Shown in pieces: positions 45,955 to 54,766 of a DNA stretch of 64,000 nt. The stretch comes from Trinickia mobilis (lineage in GTDB: Bacteria > Pseudomonadota > Gammaproteobacteria > Burkholderiales > Burkholderiaceae), in NCBI RefSeq assembly GCF_017315705.1, contig NZ_JAFLRF010000001.1, positions 90,302-154,301 on the forward strand. The letters run 5' to 3'. Below the pieces are notes generated by a model. That model was not told where the DNA came from. It saw nothing but the letters and a program-made list of their open reading frames with translations, and did not search any database. The translations under genes and the position numbers were made by a program. Every line of letters starts with the position of its first letter. Position 1 is the stretch's first letter.

Positions 45955-46281
45955 TTACAGCGGCATCTTCAGAAGGTCGTCGAGCGCGCTGACGACCTTG
46001 TTGCGGACCTGGGTCAGCATCGAGAACGACACGCTCGCCTGCTGGTTCGCGAGCATCGCGCCCACGAGGTCGTCGGAAGCGCCGCTGTCGACTTCGGTCA
46101 TCTTGGTTTCGGCGGCTTGCTGCGCGTCGTCGACGCTGCGCACGGCGGACTTCAGCGCGTCCGAAAAAGTCGGGCCGCCGGCGGCGTCCGCCTGCTCGGC
46201 GACAGGCCGGGGCATCACGGCGTCCGGCAGGCTGACAGCCGCTTTGCGGATCTGCTCGACATCCATCTGTATGGGCTGCAT
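45955..46281 (-). CDS. fliE: MS-ring/rod adaptor FliE
   Basis: The 108-aa protein ends with DDLVGAMLANQQASVSFSML and TQVRNKVVSALDDLLKMPL, the FliE signature. The mid region has FSDALKSAVRSVDDAQQAAE. AAAGGTG precedes the ATG. It is the first gene of the long leftward flagellar unit, and its upstream region carries repeated 14-bp boxes. Confidence 0.93.
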   Translation of the reverse strand: MQPIQMDVEQIRKAAVSLPDAVMPRPVAEQADAAGGPTFSDALKSAVRSVDDAQQAAETKMTEVDSGASDDLVGAMLANQQASVSFSMLTQVRNKVVSALDDLLKMPL

Positions 46282-47104
46282 CTCGCACCTTTATTAATTG
46301 GCGGGTTGGGAATCGGGTTTTATCTGCCTCTGCCCGGGTTTCGCGCCGGGCCGGGATATCGCTTTGAATCGGCGACGACTCCGAGGCCTGCCGCACATTC
46401 ATCCCAAAACTCAACGAAACTTAAAAATCATTTCAATCATGGGAGCGCGGCGAATTCATCCCAAAACATTTTCAATCAACAAGACGAATCATCGACCAAG
46501 CCAGCTCATATCCGCCGCCGATTCATCTCAAAACAATTCTGCTTTCGGATTGAATTATGAAGATGCACCGGACTCGATGCCAGGCAATATTCATCAACAA
46601 ATCGGAATTGTTATGAGATGACCGACAGCCCGTTTTAAGGCGGGGGTTTTCGGCCATTTATCCTTACGCCGAGCGAAGCGCGCGGGGTGCCGCGCTTGAG
46701 TCTCACGACGGGCGCTTCAGGAAGATTCAGGGCAATTTCGATTCGATCACATCTATTCGGGCGCCATTGTTTTACCCCGCTGCTAAACTCCGTCCTGTCA
46801 TTAAACACATTTGAACGCCGCCATCGAGCCACGTGAAATCGATCGCCAAACAGAATGCGGGATCAAGAGACAGCATTGCGCGGACTTAAAATCCGCCGGC
46901 CACTTGATAATGCCGCTTTGATCAGCGATCCACCCTGCCCTCCGAGTCAAAGCGAAGCACGGGCCGATACTCCGCGATATTCGAAGGCGGCAAGCATTTA
47001 AACTGTTTTGAGATGATTGACGGGCGACTGGAATATCGGCTACCGCATGAATGCCGATATCCAGCCATATATGAACAACCGCTGATACTTATCACCGAAT
47101 TGCG
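46282..47104. promoter_or_regulatory. divergent fliE-fliM control region with repeated 14-bp boxes
   Basis: This is an 823-bp stretch of lower GC without a convincing gene. Three direct boxes ATTCATCYCAAAAC lie at 46397-46410, 46454-46467 and 46521-46534 on the fliE side. A near-perfect inverted copy GTTTTGAGATGATT is at 47005-47018, 87 bp before fliM, and a weaker inverted one (GTTATGAGATGACC) is at 46610-46623. Spacings of the direct boxes are 57 and 67 bp. No sigma-54 or FlhDC-type site was recognised. In Flag-2 loci of enterics this place is taken by the lafK regulator gene, absent here. Confidence 0.6.
46397..46534 (+). repeat. three direct copies of a 14-bp box upstream of fliE
   Basis: ATTCATCCCAAAAC occurs exactly at 46397-46410 and 46454-46467. 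ATTCATCTCAAAAC is at 46521-46534. A degenerate fourth, ATTCATCAACAAAT, is at 46589-46602. They may be binding sites for an activator of the lateral flagellar genes. Confidence 0.7.
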
Positions 47105-47965
47105 ATGTCAAGGCGATCCCATATCAAGACAGAGAGCGCGCGAACTTTCCAGACGCTCGACCCCTGCACGCTCGGCCGGCCGACGCACCTGCTCGGCCGG
47201 TTCAGCGCCACGGCGCAGGAACGGCTCGCGCACTTTTTCGACACGCGCCTGAACCCGCGCTACGGCACCTCGTTCGAGGTCGGGCCGGTCACCTTCGCGA
47301 CGCGCGGCGGCGCATTGCCGTTCGCTGAACTCCCGGGCGGCACGGCCGCGACAGCCGGCATCGCCGCGGCGCTCGAACGCCCTGTGCTGCTGCGCATTCT
47401 CGAATGCCGCTACGGCCGCCACGGCGTCGACAGCGCGCAGGAAGACGGCCGGCCGGTCAAGCCGCACGCGGCCACCGCCTCCGAGCGGCGCATCGCCGCG
47501 CAACTGGGTGCCGAGTTGCGCGAGCTGCTCGCCGAATGCATCGGCCGCGACGAACGGCAAGTCGCCGCCAGCCCTGGCGCGCCGCCGGCGCATCGCACGC
47601 AGACGGATCTGTCCTTTGCGTGCCGCATCGGCGACTTCACGCAAGGCGAGCTCGGCCGCCTGCATTTCACGCTCGACGCGCAATGGCAAGCACGCGTGTT
47701 CGCGCGCCTCTCGTCGGCGCGCAGCCGCGCCAAGCGCGAGCCCGGCGCCGATCTGCAAGCGCGGCTGCCGCTCACGCTCGCCGTGCGCCTGATGGAAACG
47801 GGCATGCCGCTCGACGCGTTGCTCAAGCTGCGCGCGGGCGCCGTGATTCCCGTGCAGCTCGGCACGCGCGCCCAAGTGCTGGCCGGCGCCACGCCGCTAT
47901 TTACCGCCCAGGTTGCCGAGGACAACGGCAGGCTGTGCCTCACCGCTTTCGAAGACATGGAGTGA
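47105..47965 (+). CDS. fliM: lateral flagellar switch protein FliM, lacking the CheY-binding N-terminus
   Basis: The 286-aa protein is shorter than polar FliM (about 330). It starts almost at the middle domain (FQTLDPCTLGRPTHLLGRFS, then RLAHFFDTRLNPRYG) and ends in a SpoA-like C-ring domain with LDALLKLRAGAVIPVQLG. The usual N-terminal LSQxEIDALL peptide that docks phosphorylated CheY is absent. FliM forms the C ring with FliG and FliN. It heads the rightward operon; fliN starts three bases after its stop. Confidence 0.88.
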   Translation: MSRRSHIKTESARTFQTLDPCTLGRPTHLLGRFSATAQERLAHFFDTRLNPRYGTSFEVGPVTFATRGGALPFAELPGGTAATAGIAAALERPVLLRILECRYGRHGVDSAQEDGRPVKPHAATASERRIAAQLGAELRELLAECIGRDERQVAASPGAPPAHRTQTDLSFACRIGDFTQGELGRLHFTLDAQWQARVFARLSSARSRAKREPGADLQARLPLTLAVRLMETGMPLDALLKLRAGAVIPVQLGTRAQVLAGATPLFTAQVAEDNGRLCLTAFEDME

Positions 47966-47968
47966 ACG

Positions 47969-48316
47969 ATGGACGCAATCGACGATACCGACTTGGACCC
48001 ACTGCTCGACGACCTGCGGGCCGACACCGCGCCGAGCGCACCGGTCGAGGCTGCGAAGCCGCCGCGCGACAACCTCAAGCTGCTCGCGCGCATTCCCGTG
48101 ACGCTCACGCTCGAAGTCGGCTCGGCGACGCTCTCGCTCGCGGAGCTGATGCAGATCGGCTCCGATTCGGTGCTCGAACTCGACCGCCTCGCGGGCGAGC
48201 CGCTCGTCATCAAGGCGAACGGCGTGGCCGTCGGGCTCGCCGAAGTGGTCGTCGCGGGCGAAAACTACGGGCTGCGCGTCGTCGAGATCGGCAATCTGCA
48301 GGGACTCGGGTCGTGA
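47969..48316 (+). CDS. fliN: flagellar switch protein FliN
   Basis: The 115-aa protein is a SpoA/FliN domain with LLARIPVTLTLEVGSATLSL, ELMQIGSDSVLELDRLAGEP and GENYGLRVVEIG. Its N-terminal extension is short and acidic. Its stop overlaps the GTG start of fliP (GTGA at 48313-48316). Confidence 0.94.
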   Translation: MDAIDDTDLDPLLDDLRADTAPSAPVEAAKPPRDNLKLLARIPVTLTLEVGSATLSLAELMQIGSDSVLELDRLAGEPLVIKANGVAVGLAEVVVAGENYGLRVVEIGNLQGLGS

Positions 48317-49053
48317 AGCGGCGCCTCCTGAAAAGCGCTCTCTTAGTCGGCCTTTTCATCTCGCTGCCGGCTGTCGCAGGTCAGTTGCCGCTGATGAACG
48401 GCACGGTCGGCGGCAGCCCGGTCGATTTCACGATCAAGACGCAGATCCTGCTCTTCATGACCGTGCTCGGGCTCCTGCCCGCGCTGATGATGGTGATGAC
48501 GAGCTTCACCCGCTTCGTCATCGTGCTTTCACTTTTGAGACAGGCCCTCGGTCTGCAGCAAGGCCTGCCCAACCGCGTGATCACCGCCGTCGCGCTCATG
48601 CTCACGTTGCTCGTGATGCGCCCGGTCGGCCTGGAGATCTGGAACCGGGCCTACGTGCCCTACGACCAGGACAAGATCACGCTGCAACAAGCCATTCAGA
48701 CCGGCGAAGCGCCGCTCTCGCGCTTCATGCTTGCGCAGACGAGCAAGGCCGCGCTTGCGCAGATCTCGCAACTGTCCGGCGAGGGCGGCATCGCGAAGCC
48801 CGAAGACCACAGCTTCGTCGTCAAGGCCTCCGCCTTCATGCTGAGCGAGCTGAAGACCGGCTTCCAGATCGGCTGCATGCTGTTCATTCCGTTCCTGATC
48901 ATCGACCTCGTCGTGTCGTCGGTGCTGATGGCGATGGGGATGATGATGCTCTCGCCGCTCGTGATCTCGTTGCCGCTCAAGCTGCTGCTCTTCGTGCTGG
49001 TGGACGGCTGGTCGCTCACCGTCAACACGCTCGTCACGAGCGTCCGGGGGTAA
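48313..49053 (+). CDS. fliP: flagellar export gate protein FliP
   Basis: The 246-aa protein has a signal-like first helix. It contains the strongly conserved MMVMTSFTRFVIVLSLLRQA, VIDLV-type membrane helices and AFMLSELKTGFQIGCMLFIP, FliP hallmarks. A GTG start at 48313 is chosen for the overlap with fliN; the frame is open upstream through fliN and fliM. FliO is not encoded next to it, as in other lateral systems. Confidence 0.95.
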   Translation: MKRRLLKSALLVGLFISLPAVAGQLPLMNGTVGGSPVDFTIKTQILLFMTVLGLLPALMMVMTSFTRFVIVLSLLRQALGLQQGLPNRVITAVALMLTLLVMRPVGLEIWNRAYVPYDQDKITLQQAIQTGEAPLSRFMLAQTSKAALAQISQLSGEGGIAKPEDHSFVVKASAFMLSELKTGFQIGCMLFIPFLIIDLVVSSVLMAMGMMMLSPLVISLPLKLLLFVLVDGWSLTVNTLVTSVRG

Positions 49054-49057
49054 CGCC

Positions 49058-49330
49058 ATGCTCACGCCCGATATCGCCGTCAACCTCATCGCCGGTGCAC
49101 TGCGCGTCGTCATGCTGCTGGTCGCCGTGCTGGTGCTGCCGGGGCTCGTCGTGGGCCTCGTGGTCGCGCTCTTTCAAGCCGCCACGCAAATCAACGAGCA
49201 AACGCTCGGCTTCTTGCCGCGCCTCTTTGCCACGCTCGGGGTGCTGATCGCCGCCGGCCACTGGATCACGCACTACCTGATGGAATACTGCGTCGAGACG
49301 TTCCGGCGCGCCTCCGAACTCGTGGGTTAG
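49058..49330 (+). CDS. fliQ: flagellar export gate protein FliQ
   Basis: The 90-aa protein has two transmembrane helices and carries LVVALFQAATQINEQTLGFL, the FliQ motif. Length is exactly as expected. It lies four bases after fliP. Confidence 0.95.
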   Translation: MLTPDIAVNLIAGALRVVMLLVAVLVLPGLVVGLVVALFQAATQINEQTLGFLPRLFATLGVLIAAGHWITHYLMEYCVETFRRASELVG

Positions 49331-49342
49331 GGGCGCGCCGCC

Positions 49343-50143
49343 ATGGACGCTGTCTTCGCACTGCTGCCCGTATCGGTCATCAAGATCGCCTGGCCCTTCT
49401 TTCGCATCCTCGCGGCGCTCAGCATCGCGCCGATCGTCGGCGATGCGATCGTGCCCGTGCGTGCGCGCATTGCCGCGTCGTTCCTGCTTGCGGCGGCGGT
49501 CCTGCCCGCGCTCGCCGACGCGCCCGCCATCGACCCGCTGTCGGCGCAGGGCATCGCGCTCGTCTTCGAGCAGATCCTGATCGGCGCGCTCTTCGGCCTC
49601 GTGTTTCATCTGGTGCTCGGAGCGTTCATGACGGGCGGCTTTCTGATCGCGTCGCAATTGGGCTTCGCGATGGCCGTGATGAACGACCCGCAAAACGGCA
49701 CGTCGTCCGATGTCGTCACGCAATTCCTCTATCTGCTCTTCGTGATGCTGTTCCTGTCGATGGACGGCCACCTGCTCGTCGTGCAGGTCGTGTTCACCAG
49801 TTTCAAGGCGTGGCCGGTGGGCAACGGCTTGAACGTCGCGTCGCTGCGCGACTTCGCGTACATGATCGGCTGGATGCTGTCGGCCGCCCTGCTGCTCGCG
49901 CTGCCCACCGTGTTCGCGACGATGGTCGTGCAAGTCGGCATGGGCCTGCTCGGACGCGCGGTGGCGCAGCTCAACGTCTATTCGCTCGGGTTTTCGGTGA
50001 CGATGATCGTCGGCCTGCTCGTGGTCAGCCACCTCGTCTTCGCGGTGCCCGGGCACTACGCGCACATGACCGAGCGCGCGCTCGACTTCCTCGCCCGCGA
50101 GATGGGAGCGGCCGCGGGTGTGACGGGAGGCGCGCATGGCTGA
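49343..50143 (+). CDS. fliR: flagellar export gate protein FliR
   Basis: The 266-aa membrane protein has about six helices. FliR features include FEQILIGALFGLVFHLVLGA, GGFLIASQLGFAMAVMNDPQ and LLFVMLFLSMDGHLLVVQVV. It overlaps flhB by eight bases. Confidence 0.95.
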   Translation: MDAVFALLPVSVIKIAWPFFRILAALSIAPIVGDAIVPVRARIAASFLLAAAVLPALADAPAIDPLSAQGIALVFEQILIGALFGLVFHLVLGAFMTGGFLIASQLGFAMAVMNDPQNGTSSDVVTQFLYLLFVMLFLSMDGHLLVVQVVFTSFKAWPVGNGLNVASLRDFAYMIGWMLSAALLLALPTVFATMVVQVGMGLLGRAVAQLNVYSLGFSVTMIVGLLVVSHLVFAVPGHYAHMTERALDFLAREMGAAAGVTGGAHG

Positions 50144-51275
50144 CCGGGGCACTGGCGACAAGACCGAAAAGGCCTCGCCCCAGAAGCTGCGCAAAGCGCG
50201 CGAGCAAGGCCAGGTCGCCCGTTCGCGCGACATCGCCGCGGCCATCGGCACGGTCGTGAGCCTGAAGGTGCTCACGCTGCTCGCGCCGTCGTGGCTCGGC
50301 GAGTTCCGGGCGATCTTCGCGCTGTGCCTCGCGGATCTTTCCGGCGTCGGCGGCATCGCCAACGCGTGGTCGATTCTGTTTCCGGCGGCGTTCACGCTGC
50401 TCGCGAAAATGCTGCTGCCGCTGTTCATCGTGCCGCTTTGCATCGCCGCCGGCTCGATTTTCCCCGGCGGCTGGGTGCTGACGTTCTCGCAGTTCCAGCC
50501 CAAATTTTCGCGGCTCAATCCGCTCGCCAACCTGGGCCGCCTCGTATCGGGCAAGCACTATGCGCAACTGGGCATTTCGATTGCGAAAGCGGTCGCGCTC
50601 GGCGTCACGCTCTATTTCGTCGTGCGTTCGAGCCTGCCCGAATTCGTGCATCTGCAATCGGTGCCGCTCCTGCGCGCGATCGCCGGCAGCGCCGGTTTGC
50701 TGCTCGACGCGGCGCTCACGCTCACCGCGGTCGTGGTCACGTTCGCCCTCGTCGACATGCCGGTCCAGTACTTCCTCTTCATGAAGAGCCAGCGCATGAC
50801 CAAGCAGGAGGTGAAGGAGGAGTACAAGACTTCGGAAGGACGCCCCGAAGTCCGCAACCGCATCCGCCAGCTGCAGCGGCAATTGTCCCAGCGCAGCATC
50901 GCGAAGGCGGTGCCGCAAGCGGACGTCGTCATCGCGAATCCGACGCATTACTCGGTCGCGCTCAAGTACGACGCGAAGCGCGCCGATGCGCCGTACGTGC
51001 TCGCGAAAGGCGTCGACGAAATGGCGCTTTACATCCGCGAGCTCGCCAAGGAGCACGGCGTAGCGGTTCTCGTGCTGCCGCCGCTCGCGCGCGCGATCTA
51101 CAACACGAGCCAGGTCAACCAGCAGATTCCGGCCTCGCTCTACCGCGCGGTCGCGCAAGTGTTGACGTATGTGATGCAACTGAAGGCGTTTCAGGCCGGC
51201 CGGCGCCGCGCGCGCCCCGTTCAACCGTCCGGCCTCGGCCTGCCGGACGATTTTTTGTCTCCCCCTAAGCGATGA
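50136..51275 (+). CDS. flhB: flagellar export switch protein FlhB
   Basis: The 379-aa protein starts with DKTEKASPQKLRKAREQGQV and has four TM helices. The self-cleavage motif NPTH is at residues 268-271 (ADVVIANPTHYSVALKYD). FlhB interacts with FliK to change export from hook to filament substrates. The start overlaps fliR, and the stop overlaps flhA by four bases. Confidence 0.96.
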   Translation: MADRGTGDKTEKASPQKLRKAREQGQVARSRDIAAAIGTVVSLKVLTLLAPSWLGEFRAIFALCLADLSGVGGIANAWSILFPAAFTLLAKMLLPLFIVPLCIAAGSIFPGGWVLTFSQFQPKFSRLNPLANLGRLVSGKHYAQLGISIAKAVALGVTLYFVVRSSLPEFVHLQSVPLLRAIAGSAGLLLDAALTLTAVVVTFALVDMPVQYFLFMKSQRMTKQEVKEEYKTSEGRPEVRNRIRQLQRQLSQRSIAKAVPQADVVIANPTHYSVALKYDAKRADAPYVLAKGVDEMALYIRELAKEHGVAVLVLPPLARAIYNTSQVNQQIPASLYRAVAQVLTYVMQLKAFQAGRRRARPVQPSGLGLPDDFLSPPKR

Positions 51276-53365
51276 AATCCCTACTCCAATCACTCGCCGG
51301 TTTGCGAGGGCACCGCCTGGCGAGCCCGATTCTGTTGCTCGTCATGCTGTCGATGATGATCCTGCCGTTGCCGCCGATGGTGCTCGACGTGCTGTTCACG
51401 TTCAACATCGTGCTCGCGATCGTGGTGATCCTGGTCAGCGTCTCCGTCAAGCGGCCGCTCGAGTTCTCGGTCTTCCCGACCATCATCCTCGCGAGCACGC
51501 TGATGCGGCTCACGCTCGGCATCGCCACGACGCGCGTCGTGCTGCTGCACGGCCACAACGGCACCGCGGCGGCCGGCCACGTGATCGAATCGTTCGGCAA
51601 GGTCGTGATCGGCGGCAACTTCGTCGTCGGTCTCGTCGTGTTCGTGATTCTGATGATCATCAACTTCGTCGTGGTCACGAAGGGCTCCGAGCGGATCTCC
51701 GAAGTGTCGGCGCGCTTCACGCTCGACGCGATGCCCGGCAAGCAGATGGCGATCGACGCCGACTTGAACGCCGGCCTCATCAACCAGGAGAAGGCGCAGG
51801 CGCGGCGCCGCGAAGTGGCGATGGAAGCCGACTTCTACGGCGCGATGGACGGCGCGTCGAAGTTCGTGCGCGGCGATGCGATCGCCGGGATTCTCGTGCT
51901 CGCCATCAACCTGCTCGGCGGTCTCGCGATCGGCGTGATGATGCACGGCCTGTCGATCGGCGACGCGTTCCGCACCTACTCGCTGCTCACCATCGGCGAC
52001 GGCCTCGCGGCGCAGATTCCGGCGCTCTTGCTCTCGTCCGCGGCGGCGATCATCGTCACGCGCGTCTCCGACTCGGGCGACTTCGAACGCCAGGTCGGCA
52101 AGCAGATTCTCGCGTCGCCGAACGCGCTCTTCTGCGCCGCCGCGCTGATGTTCGTGCTCGCGATCATTCCCGGCATGCCGTGGCTGCCGTTCCTGAGCTT
52201 CGCGGCCGTGCTCGCGTTCGTCGCCTGGCGCGTCTCGCAGCGCACGCCGAGCGAAGCGGACGAGGACGGCGAGCTCAAGAAAATCGAAACCGCGCTGTTC
52301 TCGTCGAAGGACGAGCCGCTCAATTGGGACAACATCGGCTATGTCGATCCGATGTCGGTGTCGATCGGCTTTCAGCTCGCCGGGATGATCGACAAGGCGC
52401 AGGGCGCGCCGCTCACGCGCCGCCTCGAAGGGCTGCGCCGCAGCATGAGCAATGCATCGGGCTTCCTGCTGCCGGCCATCTCCGTGCGCGACGACCTCGG
52501 CCTCAAGCCTTCGCAGTACGCGATCGCGATCAACGGCACGGAAATCGCGCGCGGGGTCCTGCATCCGGACAAGCTGATGGCGATTCCGTCGCCCGACGTC
52601 TACGGCGACATCGACGGCACGCCCGAGGTCGACCCCGCCTATGGGATGCTCGTCACGTGGATCAAGTCCGAAGACAAGCCGCATGCCCTTGGGCTCGGCT
52701 ACCAGGTGGTGGAAAGCGCGGCGGTGATCTCGACGCACGTGGCGAAGGCGATGCGCGACCATCTGCCCGAGCTGTTCCGGCACGACGACGTCGCCGCGCT
52801 GATGCAGCGGCTCGAAGCGATCGCGCCGAAGCTGTCGGATGCGCTCGACAAGGCGATGACGCAGAACCAGATGCGCAAGGTGCTGCGCGTTTTGCTGGCC
52901 GAGAATGTGTCGCTGAAAAACATCGGGAGCATCGCCACCGCGCTGCTCGAAGCGAGCGAAACGACCAAGGATCCGATCTTGCTCGCGGCCGAAGTGCGCT
53001 GCGCGCTGAAGCGCGAAATCGTCGCGGAGCTCGTCGGCGCGAGCGCCGAAATCGAGGCCTTCAGCCTCACGAGCGAGCTCGAAGGGATGCTGTTGTCGTC
53101 GCTTCAGCAGGCGCAGCAAACCGGCGCGGTCAATCTCGAGAACTTCCCGATCGACCCGAATCTTCTCGCGCAATTGCAAACGCGGATGCCCGCGATACGC
53201 GAGCAGATGAAGCAGCAGAGCCTCACGCCGATCCTGCTCGTGATTCCGCAGTTGCGGCCGCTGCTGGCGCGGTATGCGCGGCTCTTTGCGTCCGGGTTGA
53301 ACGTGCTGTCGTACAACGAAGTGCCGGAGGCACGCAACGTCAATATGCTGGGGGCGCTGGGGTGA
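51272..53365 (+). CDS. flhA: flagellar export gate protein FlhA
   Basis: The 697-aa protein has an N-terminal membrane domain with PLPPMVLDVLFTFNIVLAIV and the FHIPEP-type loop (DAMPGKQMAIDADLNAGLIN). A cytoplasmic domain from about residue 330 has AIAPKLSDALDKAMTQNQMR near residue 525. Length is normal. It is the last gene of the rightward export unit; the hairpin at 53381-53396 follows. Confidence 0.97.
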   Translation: MKSLLQSLAGLRGHRLASPILLLVMLSMMILPLPPMVLDVLFTFNIVLAIVVILVSVSVKRPLEFSVFPTIILASTLMRLTLGIATTRVVLLHGHNGTAAAGHVIESFGKVVIGGNFVVGLVVFVILMIINFVVVTKGSERISEVSARFTLDAMPGKQMAIDADLNAGLINQEKAQARRREVAMEADFYGAMDGASKFVRGDAIAGILVLAINLLGGLAIGVMMHGLSIGDAFRTYSLLTIGDGLAAQIPALLLSSAAAIIVTRVSDSGDFERQVGKQILASPNALFCAAALMFVLAIIPGMPWLPFLSFAAVLAFVAWRVSQRTPSEADEDGELKKIETALFSSKDEPLNWDNIGYVDPMSVSIGFQLAGMIDKAQGAPLTRRLEGLRRSMSNASGFLLPAISVRDDLGLKPSQYAIAINGTEIARGVLHPDKLMAIPSPDVYGDIDGTPEVDPAYGMLVTWIKSEDKPHALGLGYQVVESAAVISTHVAKAMRDHLPELFRHDDVAALMQRLEAIAPKLSDALDKAMTQNQMRKVLRVLLAENVSLKNIGSIATALLEASETTKDPILLAAEVRCALKREIVAELVGASAEIEAFSLTSELEGMLLSSLQQAQQTGAVNLENFPIDPNLLAQLQTRMPAIREQMKQQSLTPILLVIPQLRPLLARYARLFASGLNVLSYNEVPEARNVNMLGALG

Positions 53366-53380
53366 TCGGCCTGCAGCGAA

Positions 53381-53396
53381 CCCGGCCTTGGCCGGG
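53381..53396 (+). terminator. hairpin after flhA, possible terminator
   Basis: A perfect inverted repeat CCCGGCC-TT-GGCCGGG lies 15 bp after the flhA stop. There is no T-run, so it is at best a weak or Rho-assisted terminator. Confidence 0.4.
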
Positions 53397-53426
53397 GACG
53401 CTGCTGCTATTGACCTGACGCGTTGA

Positions 53427-53654
53427 TCAACCGCGCGTGATGATGAGCTTGCCGTGGTGAATCTCGACAGAGAGGCGTTGCCCAGCGGAGAAGCCAGCGC
53501 GCTCGAGCCAGCGGCCGGAGAGCCGGAACCAAGGGAACAGCGGCGGGTTGGTGCGATAGCCGCCGAGCTTTATGGGCCGGTAGCGTCGCGACTGTTGGAT
53601 GGTGACGAATCGCCGGGTGGGGTCAGGACGTGCGTTAAGATAGGCGTCAGCCAT
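53427..53654 (-). CDS. symE: SymE-like toxin-family protein
   Basis: This is a 75-aa protein of the SymE/AbrB-like toxin family. It reads RFVTIQQSRRYRPIK in the first part, then FPWFRLSGRWLERAGFSAGQ and LSVEIHHGKLIITRG, the characteristic SymE end. The ATG at 53654 has AGAGGAG upstream; the frame extends further but without ribosome binding sites. SymE of E. coli is an SOS-induced nucleic-acid-associated toxin controlled by an antisense RNA. An antisense RNA could lie over the start here, but none can be proved. Next to it is a 42-bp tandem array. Confidence 0.85.
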   Translation of the reverse strand: MADAYLNARPDPTRRFVTIQQSRRYRPIKLGGYRTNPPLFPWFRLSGRWLERAGFSAGQRLSVEIHHGKLIITRG

Positions 53655-53957
53655 GATCGACTCCTCTGGAGAGTTGGTGGTGGTCAGCGGGCCGTGAGTG
53701 CTGGTAACACTTGCGGCCCGCGCTTCGTTTACAGCGTCAGATGCGTACGTGCCTCCTGTTAGCTGCTGGGATTGATGCATGCGATCGACGAATCACTGCA
53801 TGGATAATCAGTTATCCGATCAATATATCCGTTCGGGATAGGGAAGCCGGGGCGTGTCTGGGTGCGAGTGGACACAGAGCCTTGCTGAGTCTGGAGCAGC
53901 CGTTCCTAACCGATAACACCGGTTTGATTCGTCAGCTGCGGCAAGTTGCGGGTCCCG

Positions 53958-54380
53958 CGCCGGGGTCTGAGGCTGGAAAACAAACCACAAACCGTCGAAC
54001 TCGAACGCCGAAGACGGAAACGTGAGCCCTCGACCGTGAAGTTCGAGTGTTTGAAGGCGGGACGCGAGCCCCAAACCGGCGCATTCGACTGTTGGAGGGC
54101 CGAACGCTGAGCCTCACGCCGACGACTTCGACTCTTTGAGGGCGGAACGTCGGCCTCAGACCGAGGACTTCGGATGTCCGAGGGCGGAACGTGGGCCTCA
54201 GACCGTGGAGTTGTCCACGCTTTGAGAGTGGAACGCGAGCCTCAGACCTCGGAGTTCGACTGTTTGAGCTGGCAGCCCGCGCCTCACACCTCCGAATTCC
54301 GCTGTCGAAGGAGAAAACATGAGGGGCAGGCTGACGAATTTGCGGGTTTGAGACTCGAACGAAAGCCTTGGCGAACGACA
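53958..54380. repeat. degenerate 42-bp tandem repeat array
   Basis: About ten head-to-tail units begin near 53958, 54000, 54042, 54084, 54127, 54169, 54211, 54255, 54297 and 54339. Periods are 42-44 bp. A typical unit reads TTCGACTGTTTGAGGGCGGA then ACGTGAGCCTCAGACCGNGG and AG. Each unit can fold through TGAGG / CCTCA. It fills most of the 827-bp gap between symE and the next gene. A minus-strand frame gives 14-residue repeats such as LRPTFRPQRVEVVG, but I do not call it a gene. Confidence 0.8.
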
Positions 54381-54481
54381 CAACACCAGCGCACGGCCGC
54401 AAAACAGCGTATGACATTCCGCGGCGCCAGTCGGTCCCATGCTACGATTTCCGCCTCTTACGCAGAGCGGAGGAAACCATC

Positions 54482-54766
54482 GTGAACCGCAAGACGCTCA
54501 ACGCATCCCGGCTGCAAGACGAAGTAAGCCGGCGCATCCATCGCATTCACGAGGTCGTCGAAGACGGCGTAAAAATCCGCGTGCCGCGGCCGCAAAAACA
54601 AGAGCCCGACAAAACCGGCTGCAACTGGACCATGAAGCACTTCGGCAACGCGATCGGCTACGAGCGCGTCGTCTCCGAAGTGCTCGATGCGGTGCGCGCC
54701 GAATACAACCTGTCGGAAGACACCAAGGACATTCACAGCCTCTTCGGCGACCCCGTGGGCTCCTGA
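54482..54766 (+). CDS. conserved-looking small protein of unknown function
   Basis: The 94-aa protein begins at a GTG preceded by GGAGGAAA. The N-terminal half is basic and helical (ASRLQDEVSRRIHRIHEVVE). A compact motif CNWTMKHFGNAIGYERVVSE is followed by an acidic C-terminus. I recognise no family. It is convergent with the glycosyltransferase-like gene and overlaps its 3' end by 34 bp. Confidence 0.65.
   Translation: MNRKTLNASRLQDEVSRRIHRIHEVVEDGVKIRVPRPQKQEPDKTGCNWTMKHFGNAIGYERVVSEVLDAVRAEYNLSEDTKDIHSLFGDPVGS

Noticed and set aside
46635..46832. A 65-codon minus-strand frame between fliE and fliM
   Set aside because: No ribosome binding site, no recognisable protein features, and Pro/Arg-rich composition as expected by chance.
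53958..54380. Possible CRISPR array
   Set aside because: Units are contiguous and degenerate, with no constant repeat plus unique spacers and no cas genes.
53932..54417. A minus-strand open frame with 14-residue repeats across the 42-bp array
   Set aside because: No ribosome binding site, biased composition from the repeat, and 43- and 44-bp units would shift the frame phase; treated as a repeat array rather than a gene.
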